Positions 1 to 7,634 of a stretch of 64,000 bases of DNA are shown piece by piece. The stretch covers positions 1,860,001 through 1,924,000 of the forward strand of contig CBDBHH010000005.1 of assembly GCA_965205535.1 (NCBI GenBank), in the 5' to 3' direction. Source of the DNA: UBA8079 sp965205535 (lineage in GTDB: Bacteria; Pseudomonadota; Alphaproteobacteria; UBA6615). A program made the position numbers and the translations under genes. Positions within the stretch are counted from its first letter, which is position 1; every line of letters starts with the position of its first letter. The notes below the pieces were generated by a model. The model had not been told where the DNA came from, did not search any database, and saw nothing but the letters and a program-made list of their open reading frames with translations.

Positions 1-2300
1 TCGCTGTCGTGCATCGTCTCCGGGCGGCTGTCGGGCAAGCGCACCGTGAAGGTCGTGCCCACCCCGACATCGCTCTCGACGGAGATTGTGCCGCCATGCA
101 TTTCGACGAGTTCGCCGGCGAGGTTCAGCCCGATGCCGGTGCCGGCAATGCCTTCCGAGGTGGAGGCCCGGAAGAACCGGTCGAAAAGCCGTGAGAGCTC
201 ATCCTTGGGGATGCCGATGCCGTTATCTGCGATCGCGATGGCCAGGAATCCGTCCACCTGGCGGGTGCCGGTGACGGAAATTTCGGGTGATTCCGGCGTG
301 TATTTCGCGGCATTGGACAGAAGATTGGTGAAGACCTGATCGAGCAGCGCGGGGTCACCCTCGATCCGGTCGGGCAGGTCGTCGAGATCCAGATTGATTC
401 TCAGATTGTCGGAGATTTCATTCTGGCGTTCGCAGACCGTGCGCACGAGCACCGCCAGATCCACCTCCTGCGCCTTCAAGGCGACCCGGCCTTCGTCGAG
501 ACGGGATGCGGAAAGGGTGCTTTCGATCAATCCGAGCATTCGCGAAACCGCGCCGCGAATCCGCGAGAGCCGTTTCTCCAGTTCGGGCGTTTCGATGCTG
601 TCTATCCGGCGCTCCACCCGTTGGGCCGCCCCGTCGATGATGGCCAGCGGTGTGCGGAATTCATGGGAGGCCATCGAGATGAACTTGCGCTGGAGGGCGC
701 TGAATTCTTTCTCCTTTTCCAGCGCGGTTTCGAGCTGGGCTGCTTTCTCGCGAACCTCGCCCGTGCGTTCGCGGACCTTGTCTTCCAGCCGGTCGCGATG
801 TTGCTGCAGTTCGTCCTGCGTCAGGCGCAGCTGGTCGATGCGTGCCTGCAGCATGTCTTCCTTGTTGCGGATTTCCGCCTCGACCTTTTTCCGTTCGCGA
901 ATGTCGCGCGCGATGACCGCTGCCCCGCGAACGTCGCCATTCTGGTTTCGAATGAGCGAGAAACGCAGGGATACATCGACGATCTCGCCATCCTTGCGCA
1001 CACGGATGGTCTCGCGGGTCGCCATGGGGTCGCCGGAGATCATCTTTTTCAGCAATTGTGTGGTTTCGTGCTCGAAACCTTCGGGCGACAGGATGCTGAT
1101 ATCAGCGCCCACGGCCTCTTCGGCGCTGTAGCCATAGAGTCGCTCCGCACCCTTGTTCCAGCTCGTGACCTCACCCGTGGGCGAAAGGGTCAGGATCGAA
1201 TCCTCCGCCTGCTCGACGATGGCCGCGAGGTCGCGAAGCCGGGCCTGGACGCGCCGGCGCTCACTGACTTCCGCCTGCAGGGGGCGGGTTAGCGCACGCA
1301 GCAGCGCCCAACCGGACAGGCCGGCAATAACCGAAATGGCGATCACCGTGGCGATGGTGATGAACCGCGTCCTCTGAAGGTTGCTTATTCGGTTCTCGAG
1401 GACACGTTGAAGCTCCGGCACGATCTCGTCATAGAGTCGCAAGGTTGCCTGGATCGACGATGTGCCGAGGGTGAACACTTCTACCGGGTCGCGCTCGAAA
1501 TTGCCCGATGCGATGAATGCGTGAAACTTGTTGGTGTCACGGTCGAAATGCTCGAACTGCTCTGCGAGATTCCGGGCGATCTCCACGTCTTCTGCAACCG
1601 CGACACTGAAACCGTAGAACAGGTTGTCATGGGCGTTCTGCAACGCCCAGTCGTCAACGCTCAGTTGCTGACGCTCTTGCAATGTCGGAGTAACGCCGCC
1701 CTCCAGTATGTCCAGCGCGCGGCTTCGCGCTTCGCTGACCCGTGCGATCATCTGTGGCAGCTCGATGACGATCAGATCGATGAGATGGGTCGATTCGAGC
1801 GCGGAATCGATGACGAGGTTCGAGGTGTTTCCAAGATGCCGGTTGAGCGCGACCAGCTCTCGCATGATGTCCTGATCGACATCGAGGATGCTCGCCATGG
1901 CTTCGACGTGTCGGCCCTGTTTCGCTGACGCCCACAGCGCGCCGAGCCGTGCGAGACCGTCTGAAACGCGAAACGGATCTCCGGCGCGTTCGGCCTGTTC
2001 CTGCAAACGGCCGATTTGCACATCGATCGCCTGCTCGACGTCGTCGATCTCATTCTCGAGCGCGCTGCCACCTTGATGAGAGAGCTGGATGAGGCCGCGA
2101 TGCCGGGGCACGAGCTCGAGCAGCTGGCGAACCTCCACGAGATATTCGAGACCGGTGATTTCGTTATAGGCCGCGTCGATTTGCGTGTTGCGGTCGTCCA
2201 CGAGGATGACGACGAAGACAATCAGCGGCAAGAGCAGGGTCATGGCCGCAAGCGTCAGCTTTGAGGCGTAACCCAGCTTGAATTGGTCTTGCGTGCCCAT
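1..2300 (-). CDS. PAS-domain sensor histidine kinase, 3' end cut by the window edge
   Basis: Membrane-bound sensor kinase of a two-component system; the C-terminus lies outside the window (about 766 residues visible). Reading the minus strand from the ATG at 2300 gives a TM helix near residues 16-35, a long periplasmic helical region, a second TM near 312-335, a PAS domain starting near 357 (WNKGAERLYGYS), a coiled coil near 480-535, and a HisKA dimerisation domain with the phospho-acceptor in SMASHEFRTPL (His546). The HATPase follows, with N box NLLSNAAKY, G1 ADNGIGIP and G2 GTGIGLNLAGEL. These are the classical kinase motifs, so autophosphorylation is expected. The stimulus is unknown. No cognate regulator is visible; it could lie downstream beyond base 1. 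It follows the SGNH hydrolase gene on the same strand after about 119 bp. Confidence 0.9.
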   Translation of the reverse strand, partial: MGTQDQFKLGYASKLTLAAMTLLLPLIVFVVILVDDRNTQIDAAYNEITGLEYLVEVRQLLELVPRHRGLIQLSHQGGSALENEIDDVEQAIDVQIGRLQEQAERAGDPFRVSDGLARLGALWASAKQGRHVEAMASILDVDQDIMRELVALNRHLGNTSNLVIDSALESTHLIDLIVIELPQMIARVSEARSRALDILEGGVTPTLQERQQLSVDDWALQNAHDNLFYGFSVAVAEDVEIARNLAEQFEHFDRDTNKFHAFIASGNFERDPVEVFTLGTSSIQATLRLYDEIVPELQRVLENRISNLQRTRFITIATVIAISVIAGLSGWALLRALTRPLQAEVSERRRVQARLRDLAAIVEQAEDSILTLSPTGEVTSWNKGAERLYGYSAEEAVGADISILSPEGFEHETTQLLKKMISGDPMATRETIRVRKDGEIVDVSLRFSLIRNQNGDVRGAAVIARDIRERKKVEAEIRNKEDMLQARIDQLRLTQDELQQHRDRLEDKVRERTGEVREKAAQLETALEKEKEFSALQRKFISMASHEFRTPLAIIDGAAQRVERRIDSIETPELEKRLSRIRGAVSRMLGLIESTLSASRLDEGRVALKAQEVDLAVLVRTVCERQNEISDNLRINLDLDDLPDRIEGDPALLDQVFTNLLSNAAKYTPESPEISVTGTRQVDGFLAIAIADNGIGIPKDELSRLFDRFFRASTSEGIAGTGIGLNLAGELVEMHGGTISVESDVGVGTTFTVRLPDSRPETMHDS

Positions 2301-2419
2301 CGAAGCAGTTCCATCACGAATACACGCGCTGGTGGTGGTGCGCGGTTCTTCGACAATGGTTGGGGAAAGTTAATGTGGGCTTAAACAGGGGCCCGCAGGC
2401 CGGGGTGGTTGTGGATATT

Positions 2420-3061
2420 CTAGTCGTCCAGCCAGGCGCGCCAGGCCGGCCATTCCGCGACCAGCGCGGCGATCATGGCGTAGCCGTCGCCCAGGACATG
2501 CACCCCATCACAATTTCGTTGCGAGGTCTCCCAGGCGGCATTGCCGTGCAATGTGGCGAAGATATCGAGATAGGGGATGGCGAGTTCGTCGCAGAGATCC
2601 GCATAGCGCTGGTTGAGTTCGGCGATGCGTGTGTTGCTGAAGTCGTAGGCGATGCCGTTGGGGAAAACATAGGGCTGCATGTCCTCGATGACCGGGATGG
2701 GCCCGAGCATGAGCGTGGGACGCCAGTCGCGTGCCTCCGTCAGCATCGCGCGGGCGTTGGCCACGGAATCCTCGACCGAGACCCGGATGCCCGCACCGCT
2801 CTCCTCGGCCATGTCGTTCACCCCGAAGGAGAAGACGAGACGGCCGTTTACATGATCGGGGAGGCGGGGGTCGCATTCCTGGCGCCAGCGCGGCCGGATC
2901 ATCTCGCTCGTGTCGCCGCGCACGCCGTTGTTATAGAGGGTCAGGTCGTGGCCGCGGGCGGTCTCGGCCACGCAGAGATGGCCGGGCCAGCCGAGAAAAC
3001 CGGCATCCCCGCTGCCGACCGTGATGCTGTCGCCGACGAAACAAATGCGCAATGTGGCCAT
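2420..3061 (-). CDS. SGNH/GDSL-type hydrolase (esterase/lipase family)
   Basis: A 213-residue single-domain protein without a signal peptide. Block I is CFVGDSITVG near the N-terminus and supplies the nucleophilic Ser. The oxyanion Gly is in NNGVRGDTS and the block III Asn in FSFGVNDMAEE. The C-terminal DGVHVLGDGY carries the Asp-x-x-His pair. This is the complete SGNH catalytic set, so hydrolysis of a carboxylic ester or thioester is expected, but the substrate cannot be assigned. The length is normal for the family. The gene stands between a small hypothetical gene and the sensor kinase, all on the minus strand, and could be co-transcribed with the kinase. Confidence 0.88.
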   Translation of the reverse strand: MATLRICFVGDSITVGSGDAGFLGWPGHLCVAETARGHDLTLYNNGVRGDTSEMIRPRWRQECDPRLPDHVNGRLVFSFGVNDMAEESGAGIRVSVEDSVANARAMLTEARDWRPTLMLGPIPVIEDMQPYVFPNGIAYDFSNTRIAELNQRYADLCDELAIPYLDIFATLHGNAAWETSQRNCDGVHVLGDGYAMIAALVAEWPAWRAWLDD

Positions 3062-3122
3062 GATCGCTCGCTAAATGATCTTGTTCCAAACGGAACGATT
3101 ATATTGGAAGATTAGCCTAATA

Positions 3123-3305
3123 CTAGAGCCCAACCATTCGTACGAGCGTCGCGTCTGTTACGTGCTCAAACCGAAACATGGCGCGGGTGGAATCAGCCCA
3201 TTCCCAACACCAAACACCCGCTGCCTGATCCTTTAGAATTCGCTCAACATTATCAATGTTTCGGTCTGGTACAAAAACGCAATGAGGCAAGTCCCAAATA
3301 CTCAT
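3123..3305 (-). CDS. Small hypothetical protein
   Basis: About 60 residues, with four Trp and a mixed alpha/beta look (VFVPDRNIDNVERILK). No family is recognised. A GGAGGAG ribosome-binding site lies upstream; the ATG at 3314 is only 2 nt from it, so the in-frame ATG at 3305 (MSIWDL) is preferred. It sits at the left edge of the low-GC stretch preceding the phage cluster, so it may be a phage or boundary gene rather than a core gene. Existence is supported mainly by the good ribosome-binding site and intact frame. Confidence 0.5.
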   Translation of the reverse strand: MSIWDLPHCVFVPDRNIDNVERILKDQAAGVWCWEWADSTRAMFRFEHVTDATLVRMVGL

Positions 3306-3376
3306 TGTCGCCATCTCCTCCAGCCTGCACTTCAGTTTTGCATTCGTCCTTGCGCGGGTATAGCGTGCACGAAATT

Positions 3377-3420
3377 CATGATCACAAAGTTGCGCCCGCC
3401 GGGGTCCCTCCGGCGGGTTT
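3377..3420. repeat. 44-bp direct repeat, copy 1 (matches 4329-4372)
   Basis: Identical to 4329-4372 except for one C/T difference in the hairpin loop. It begins catgatcacaaagttgcgcc and ends in a GC hairpin plus T-tract. The copies are 952 bp apart in the same orientation and bracket two tiny ORFs. The repeat may be a duplicated terminator or the trace of a small tandem duplication. Confidence 0.85.
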
Positions 3421-3424
3421 GTTT
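3395..3424 (+). terminator. Intrinsic terminator, copy 1
   Basis: An 8-bp perfect stem CCCGCCGG/CCGGCGGG with a 7-nt loop is followed by TTTGTTTT. No plus-strand gene is visible just upstream, so this copy looks orphaned. Confidence 0.7.
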
Positions 3425-3681
3425 TGGGGCGCTTCGTTTAATTACCGTGCTTCGCGTTTAACGGGCGACTGCATAGATGACACACGCAGATTGATGGCGT
3501 CGGGGAGAGACCTGGGCGGTATCGGTCAAACCCCTTCTCTAGGCGCGCCAGTATCGGTATCCTTCTCACGATCGACACGAATGAGACAGCCTGCGTCAAC
3601 AGGCCCCGCCCCGATACAAGGCAGACACTAGGCAGATCGCGAGAGTCGATTCTGGCCCATCCGCAGTGAGTTCAGTGGAAG

Positions 3682-3816
3682 ATGAGGATAACCCGAGTCA
3701 TAGAAGACGATTCGGACGTTGACGACGACGTTTCACAGAAGCGCCGCGACGAAGAAGTATTAAAGCGGATGCTGAGCACGCCGCCGAAGCCAGAAAAGAA
3801 AGGCGGGGACGTCTAG
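3682..3816 (+). CDS. Small charged hypothetical protein (44 aa)
   Basis: An ATG-to-TAG frame of 45 codons encoding an acidic N-terminal half (EDDSDVDDD) and a basic helical half ending LKRMLSTPPKPEKK. I recall short alphaproteobacterial and phage ORFs ending in an LKRML-TPPKP-type tail, so this is probably a real small gene of unknown function. A GGA lies about 5 nt before the ATG. It converges with the 28-residue ORF at 3832-3918, and a hairpin lies at the stop codon. Not shown experimentally; moderate confidence. Confidence 0.5.
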   Translation: MRITRVIEDDSDVDDDVSQKRRDEEVLKRMLSTPPKPEKKGGDV

Positions 3817-3824
3817 GTCCCCGC
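3803..3824. terminator. Hairpin between two convergent small ORFs
   Basis: Perfect 8-bp inverted repeat GCGGGGAC / GTCCCCGC with a 6-nt loop, spanning the stop codon of the 44-residue ORF. There is no good T-tract, so it may be a weak bidirectional terminator or an mRNA-stabilising hairpin. Confidence 0.4.
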
Positions 3825-3831
3825 GATCCTG

Positions 3832-3918
3832 TTAGTCGGTCAAAAACCCGAGAACCGCTAGCAAAGCCAGCAAGCGCCCAAGTTTAATCTCGACCCTAAT
3901 CTTAACCACGAGCTTCAT
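3832..3918 (-). CDS. Tiny hydrophobic peptide (28 aa), possible single-pass membrane protein
   Basis: ATG at 3918 to TAA at 3832, preceded by GGAG at 8-nt spacing. The peptide has a basic and amphipathic N-terminus (MKLVVKIRVEIKLG) followed by a hydrophobic segment RLLALLAVLGFL, which would form one short membrane helix. Size and layout resemble phage-encoded small membrane peptides and type I toxins, but nothing beyond hydrophobicity and a good ribosome-binding site supports a function. It converges with the neighbouring 44-residue ORF. Confidence 0.4.
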   Translation of the reverse strand: MKLVVKIRVEIKLGRLLALLAVLGFLTD

Positions 3919-3957
3919 TTGGATTGCTCCGCGTGATGCCGTGGGCGCCCACAGCTA

Positions 3958-4257
3958 GTGACTGCGGAATGTATTTTGTTCGCGCCCTTGCTGGCGCTAG
4001 CGCTACCTCCTGCGGCCGCAGCGGCATGCACGTTCAGACAAGGCTACCCTTCAGGAGTGATGTACGCTTATCCTCACGCATCATCGCCTTGGGGACCGTG
4101 CCTTTGAGCCGTCCAGAACGGGACGACAACGGGGCTGTCAAAGCACCTTCCGATATTCAAGGGTGCCCCCTCAGGGAACTTGAACTCGGTGAGGGTATTC
4201 TACACCGAGTCGGCTACTGGTGGTTGCGCATTTTGCGCCACCTCAGGAGCGCCCTAA
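3958..4257 (+). pseudogene. Possible broken exported/lipoprotein frame with in-frame TGA
   Basis: Reading from GTG 3958 gives a hydrophobic leader followed by a Cys (LPPAAAAAC, like a signal peptide or lipobox), then 49 codons to a TGA at 4105-4107. The same frame stays open for another 49 codons to TAA at 4255 with protein-like composition (FKGAPSGNLNSVRVFYTES). It could be a decayed small lipoprotein gene of the phage or of the host. The start lacks a clear ribosome-binding site, so this is a weak call. Confidence 0.2.
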
Positions 4258-4328
4258 GGTGCTGTTTGATTGTCTTGGGTTTCGCCGGGCCTCCGATAGA
4301 TCAGGCGCATTCCACTGATACCCATATC

Positions 4329-4372
4329 CATGATCACAAAGTTGCGCCCGCCGGGGTCTCTCCGGCGGGTTT
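4329..4372. repeat. 44-bp direct repeat, copy 2 (matches 3377-3420)
   Basis: Same sequence as copy 1 with one loop substitution. It ends in the hairpin and T-tract immediately upstream of the terminase small subunit ribosome-binding site. Confidence 0.85.
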
Positions 4373-4378
4373 TCGTTT
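4347..4378 (+). terminator. Intrinsic terminator-like hairpin just upstream of terS
   Basis: Stem CCCGCCGG/CCGGCGGG, 7-nt loop, then TTTTCGTTT. The terminase small subunit GTG is only about 21 nt downstream, leaving no room for a promoter between hairpin and gene. Any upstream transcript must read through it or be processed at it. Confidence 0.7.
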
Positions 4379-4398
4379 GCAGGTTGGAGGACTTTTCC

Positions 4399-4893
4399 GT
4401 GGCGCGCAGAAATACACACCCGAGCCATCGACGACCTCAGGGCTCCGTGCGGATCAACAGCGAACATCGCCGTAGGTTCCTCGAAACCCTGGCGATGACG
4501 GCGAGTGTTGCGACGGCAGCGCGGGCGAGCGGTATCTATGTGATGAAGTGGTACCGGCTGCGCAAGTCCGACCCGAAGTTCGCGGCGGCCTGGGGGGAGG
4601 CGCTCGATCTGGGCATGCGCGCGATTGAGGATGAGGTGGTGCGTCGCGCCGTGCACGGCCATGAGACACCGGTGTTTTTTCAAGGAAAGCAGGTCGCCAC
4701 GGTTCGCAAATACTCGGACCACCTCCTCGCGCTTCTTTACAGGCGTCACGGCCTTGACCGGGCGCAGGCACAGGAATCCGCCACGGCGGTTGATGCCGTC
4801 ACGGCGCTGCTGCGTGAGATTGGCGAGATCGTCGAGACCGGGCGCGACGCCGACGTTGACGGTGACGGTGACGGAGACGGGCGTGAGCGATGA
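4399..4893 (+). CDS. Phage terminase small subunit
   Basis: 164 residues if started at GTG 4399, chosen because GGAGG lies about 9 nt upstream. It is basic at the N-terminus, with a helix-turn-helix-like segment MTASVATAARASGIYVMKWY near residues 35-54, then a central helical oligomerisation part. The C-terminal DGDGDGDG tract overlaps the start of the large subunit by 11 nt. Terminase small subunits bind the phage DNA recognition site and load it onto the large subunit. The assignment rests on the HTH profile, the size and the position directly before a clear large subunit. The GC-rich hairpin at 4347-4378 sits immediately upstream of its ribosome-binding site. Confidence 0.75.
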   Translation: MARRNTHPSHRRPQGSVRINSEHRRRFLETLAMTASVATAARASGIYVMKWYRLRKSDPKFAAAWGEALDLGMRAIEDEVVRRAVHGHETPVFFQGKQVATVRKYSDHLLALLYRRHGLDRAQAQESATAVDAVTALLREIGEIVETGRDADVDGDGDGDGRER

Positions 4894-6382
4894 CGCAGCA
4901 TATGCGACCGCCAGGGACCGCCTGTCGGATCGCCGCTGGCGGCTCAACAATCTCTACCGGATCAAGGACGCCCATGGCCGGCGGGTGAAGTTCCGGATGA
5001 ACTGGGCGCAGCGGGCGCTGTTCGACGATCTGCATTCGCTCAATCTCGTGCTGAAGGCGCGCCAGCTCGGCATGACCAGCTTCATCCAGCTGCTGATCCT
5101 CGATGCCTGCCTGTTCAACGCGAACGTCACGGCCGGGACCGTGGCCCACACGCTTCACGACGCCGAGGCGATCTTCAAGGAGAAGGTCCGCTACCCCTAC
5201 CAGCAGCTGCCGGCGGCGTTGCGACAGGCCCTTCCGGCGGTGAGCGATTCCTCGCGCGAACTGGCGTTCGCCAACGGGTCGAGCCTGCGGGTCGGGACCA
5301 GCCTGCGATCCGGCACGTTTCAGTATCTGCATGTTTCCGAACACGGGAAAATCTGCGCGCGCTATCCCGACAAGGCCGCCGAGATCAAGGCCGGTGCGTT
5401 GAACACGGTCCACCCGGGGCAGAACATCTTCATCGAATCCACCGCGGAGGGCCGCGAAGGCGATTTCTTCACGTTCTGCGCCGACGCCCGCAACCGGGAA
5501 AGGGAGAGCGCGCCGTTGACCGCACTGGATTTCAGGTTCCATTTCTTTCCCTGGTGGCGCCATCCCGGATATGTGCTGGCGCCCGGGGGTGTGGTGATTC
5601 CTGACGGGCTGGCGCGGTATTTCGCCGAGCTGGAGGCGGGCGGAATCAGGCTCGGTGCGGCCCAGAAGGCCTGGTATGTGCGCAAGGCCGCCCAGCAGGG
5701 AGACGCCATGCGCCGGGAATTTCCCGCCACCCCGGACGAGGCCTTCGCGGCATCGGTGACAGGGGCGTATTACGCGCGGGAGATGGCGCGGGTGCGCGGC
5801 GAGGGACGAATACTCAGCCTGCCCCATGACCCGGCGTTGCCGGTCAACACGTTCTGGGATCTGGGCATCAACGACACGAACGCGATCTGGTTTCACCAGC
5901 GGGTGGGGCGCGAGGACCGGTTTATCGACTATTACGAAAACGAGGGGGAAGGGCTGGCCCATTATGTGCAGGTGCTGCGCGACCGGCCCTACACCTATGG
6001 CGGCCACCACCTGCCCCATGATGTAGAGGTGCGCGAGTTGGGTAGCGGCCTGTCGCGCCGCCGCATGCTGGAAGATTTGGGCCTGCGCCCGATCGTCACC
6101 GTGCCCCGTGCAAACGATCTGGGCACGGACATCCAGGCGGTGCGCAACGCGCTGGCAGGCTGCTGGTTCGACGGCGCGCGATGCGATGCGGGCCTGCGGC
6201 ATCTCGACGGGTACCGCCGGGCCTGGGACGACAAACGAGGCGTGTGGCGCGACCGGCCCCATCATGATGCGGCCTCTCACGGGGCGGATGCGTTCCGGAT
6301 GTTCGCGGTGGGCTACCGCCCGCCGGGCCCGGCGCGGGATTTCCCCGCCACGGTGGGGATGGACTGGAACCCGCTGGGTTGA
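4883..6382 (+). CDS. Phage terminase large subunit (ATPase/nuclease)
   Basis: 499 residues from GTG 4883 (ACGGAG upstream), the DNA-packaging motor. The N-terminal ATPase has the variant Walker A typical of this family, KARQLGMTS (residues 58-66), and a SEHGKI segment near 150 in place of a canonical acidic Walker B end, also usual in this group. The C-terminal nuclease has WDLGINDTNAIWF near 326 and HHDAASHGADAFRMF near 461, which supply the metal-binding Asp/His residues. Domain order and length match complete family members, so the gene looks intact. It overlaps terS and is followed after 15 bp by the convergent GlcG-like gene rather than by a portal gene, which is unusual. Confidence 0.92.
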   Translation: MSDDAAYATARDRLSDRRWRLNNLYRIKDAHGRRVKFRMNWAQRALFDDLHSLNLVLKARQLGMTSFIQLLILDACLFNANVTAGTVAHTLHDAEAIFKEKVRYPYQQLPAALRQALPAVSDSSRELAFANGSSLRVGTSLRSGTFQYLHVSEHGKICARYPDKAAEIKAGALNTVHPGQNIFIESTAEGREGDFFTFCADARNRERESAPLTALDFRFHFFPWWRHPGYVLAPGGVVIPDGLARYFAELEAGGIRLGAAQKAWYVRKAAQQGDAMRREFPATPDEAFAASVTGAYYAREMARVRGEGRILSLPHDPALPVNTFWDLGINDTNAIWFHQRVGREDRFIDYYENEGEGLAHYVQVLRDRPYTYGGHHLPHDVEVRELGSGLSRRRMLEDLGLRPIVTVPRANDLGTDIQAVRNALAGCWFDGARCDAGLRHLDGYRRAWDDKRGVWRDRPHHDAASHGADAFRMFAVGYRPPGPARDFPATVGMDWNPLG

Positions 6383-6397
6383 AGGGTTGCCGCCCGG

Positions 6398-6823
6398 TCA
6401 GAACGTTTCTGCGCCCTCGAATCCGGCCAGTCCGGCGTTGGCGCAGATGCGATCTTCCTCGCCCGTGCCCGAGCCGACCCCGACGCCGCCAACGCATTTG
6501 CCGTCGACGATGATCGGCAGGCCGCCGGGCAGGTTGATGCGCTTGCCCTGGGTGGCAATGGCGAGGCGGATGTCCGGCCCCTCGGGGATTTCGCCCGTCG
6601 GGCAGCGGTAGATGGCCGACGTCACGGCCTTGGCGATGGCGGTGTCGTTGGACAGGGCAAAGGCGCCGTCCATGCGCATGAAAGCCAGAAGATGCCCGCC
6701 GTCATCGACCACGGCGATACATTCGGGCTGGCCGATCTCCTCGGCCTTGGCGGTGGCGCCGCGGATGATCTTGCGTGCGCCCGCGACGGTGAGCTTGGCG
6801 TGGGGGAGGAGGTCGTCACTCAT
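6398..6823 (-). CDS. GlcG/HbpS-like (heme-degrading-fold) protein
   Basis: 141 residues from ATG 6823, the start that gives a domain of the usual length. It has the hallmarks of the GlcG/HbpS family: an N-terminal LTVAGARKIIRGATAKAEE helix, the core CIAVVDDGGHLLAFMRMDGA, then GGLPIIVDGKCVGGVGVGSG. Members bind heme or cofactors, and several sit in glycolate, diol or aromatic catabolic loci; the precise function here is unknown. It is a typical bacterial metabolic gene, on the minus strand, tail-to-tail with the terminase large subunit and inside the phage cluster. It looks like inserted cargo rather than phage machinery. Confidence 0.8.
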   Translation of the reverse strand: MSDDLLPHAKLTVAGARKIIRGATAKAEEIGQPECIAVVDDGGHLLAFMRMDGAFALSNDTAIAKAVTSAIYRCPTGEIPEGPDIRLAIATQGKRINLPGGLPIIVDGKCVGGVGVGSGTGEEDRICANAGLAGFEGAETF

Positions 6824-6872
6824 GATGGGTTCTCCGGGTTCGGGTGATGCGGGTTGGTCTTTATAGTTCGGT

Positions 6873-7634
6873 TCAGTCGCGGACCGGCAGGCCGCTGCGA
6901 TAGAATTCGAGCTGCTCGAGCAGGCGGGTGGCCTCGTCTGTACGGCCCACCAAACGCACCAGCAGGAACAGGTCGCGCTGGGTGTGTGCGACGGGTTTTC
7001 GGTAAAGCTCGCGGTCCAGCGCGTTGATGGCGCGTTCCACGGCGGCGACGGCCTTGTTGAATTCGCCGGTCTCGGCATATGCCGCGGCCAGGGTGCCCAG
7101 ATGTTTGGCGATTGTGCGGCCGGTGAGCGCCTTTTCCGCCCAGCGGATCGCCTGATGTCCGTCGCGCAGATTGTCGTCGGGCGAGGTGGCGTAGAGCCAG
7201 GCGATGGCGTTCATCGCCTCGACCAGGTTCTGCAGGGCGGCCTGGCGATACCAGTTGAGCGCCGTCGCGTCGTTCTGTTCGACGCCGCGGCCGAACTCGT
7301 AGGCGACACCGAGATTGTACATGGAGCGTTTGCTGCCCTGTGCGGCGGCCTTGCGGTACCAGTAGGCCGCGAGGGGATAGTTGCGGTCCACGCCTTTCGC
7401 GTGGCTGTACATGGTGCCGAGATTGGTCTGGGCCTGGGCGTAGCCCTTGAGCGCCAGGGGCTCCCACTCCCGGAGGGCCGTGGCGAAGTCGCCGCGCAGA
7501 TAGGCGTTGTAGCCGGCCCGGAAGTTTTGCGCCGCGGCGGGGGTGGCGAGCATGGCGAGGAGGATGGCGGCCATGCCGATGAACGCCATCCCGATGAAAA
7601 ACGTGAGCCGGATGCGCCGCGCCGGCATTGGCAT
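6873..7634 (-). CDS. Secreted Sel1-repeat (TPR-like) protein
   Basis: 253 residues from ATG 7634. A signal peptide covers roughly residues 1-35 (hydrophobic segment, cleavage around TPAAAQ), followed by Sel1-like repeats, e.g. GYAQAQTNLGTMYSHAKGV and SKRSMYNLGVAYEFGRGV, then further helical TPR-like repeats. Such proteins act in the periplasm as protein-interaction scaffolds. The start overlaps the stop of the upstream membrane-protein gene by one base (TGATG), so the two are translationally coupled. Opposite in orientation to the surrounding phage genes. Confidence 0.8.
   Translation of the reverse strand: MPMPARRIRLTFFIGMAFIGMAAILLAMLATPAAAQNFRAGYNAYLRGDFATALREWEPLALKGYAQAQTNLGTMYSHAKGVDRNYPLAAYWYRKAAAQGSKRSMYNLGVAYEFGRGVEQNDATALNWYRQAALQNLVEAMNAIAWLYATSPDDNLRDGHQAIRWAEKALTGRTIAKHLGTLAAAYAETGEFNKAVAAVERAINALDRELYRKPVAHTQRDLFLLVRLVGRTDEATRLLEQLEFYRSGLPVRD

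Larger units (their letters stand above)
3306..3681. other. Gene-poor stretch left of the phage cluster
   Basis: About 375 bases with no convincing gene. It holds the first copy of the 44-bp terminator-bearing repeat (3377-3420) and is visibly richer in A/T than the surrounding genes. No integrase fragment, tRNA or obvious attachment core was found. Confidence 0.5.
3919..4398. other. Gene-poor region before the terminase genes
   Basis: About 480 bases without an intact convincing gene. It contains a perfect 12-bp palindrome gtgggcgcccac at 3941-3952, the possible broken exported-protein frame at 3958-4257, the second 44-bp repeat (4329-4372) and the GC hairpin/T-tract just ahead of the terminase small subunit. 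No promoter could be assigned with confidence. Confidence 0.5.

Noticed and set aside
3377..4372. 44-bp direct repeats as phage attL/attR
   Set aside because: They enclose under 1 kb, lie on the same side of the phage genes, contain a terminator hairpin, and no integrase or tRNA is nearby.
3924..4475. Plus-strand frame of 183 codons before the terminase
   Set aside because: Runs across the repeat and hairpin into terS; composition is irregular and no ribosome-binding site is present.
4799..6280. Long minus-strand frame (493 codons) over the terminase large subunit
   Set aside because: Low-complexity Arg/His/Gln-rich shadow of a well-supported terminase gene with no ribosome-binding site or domain.
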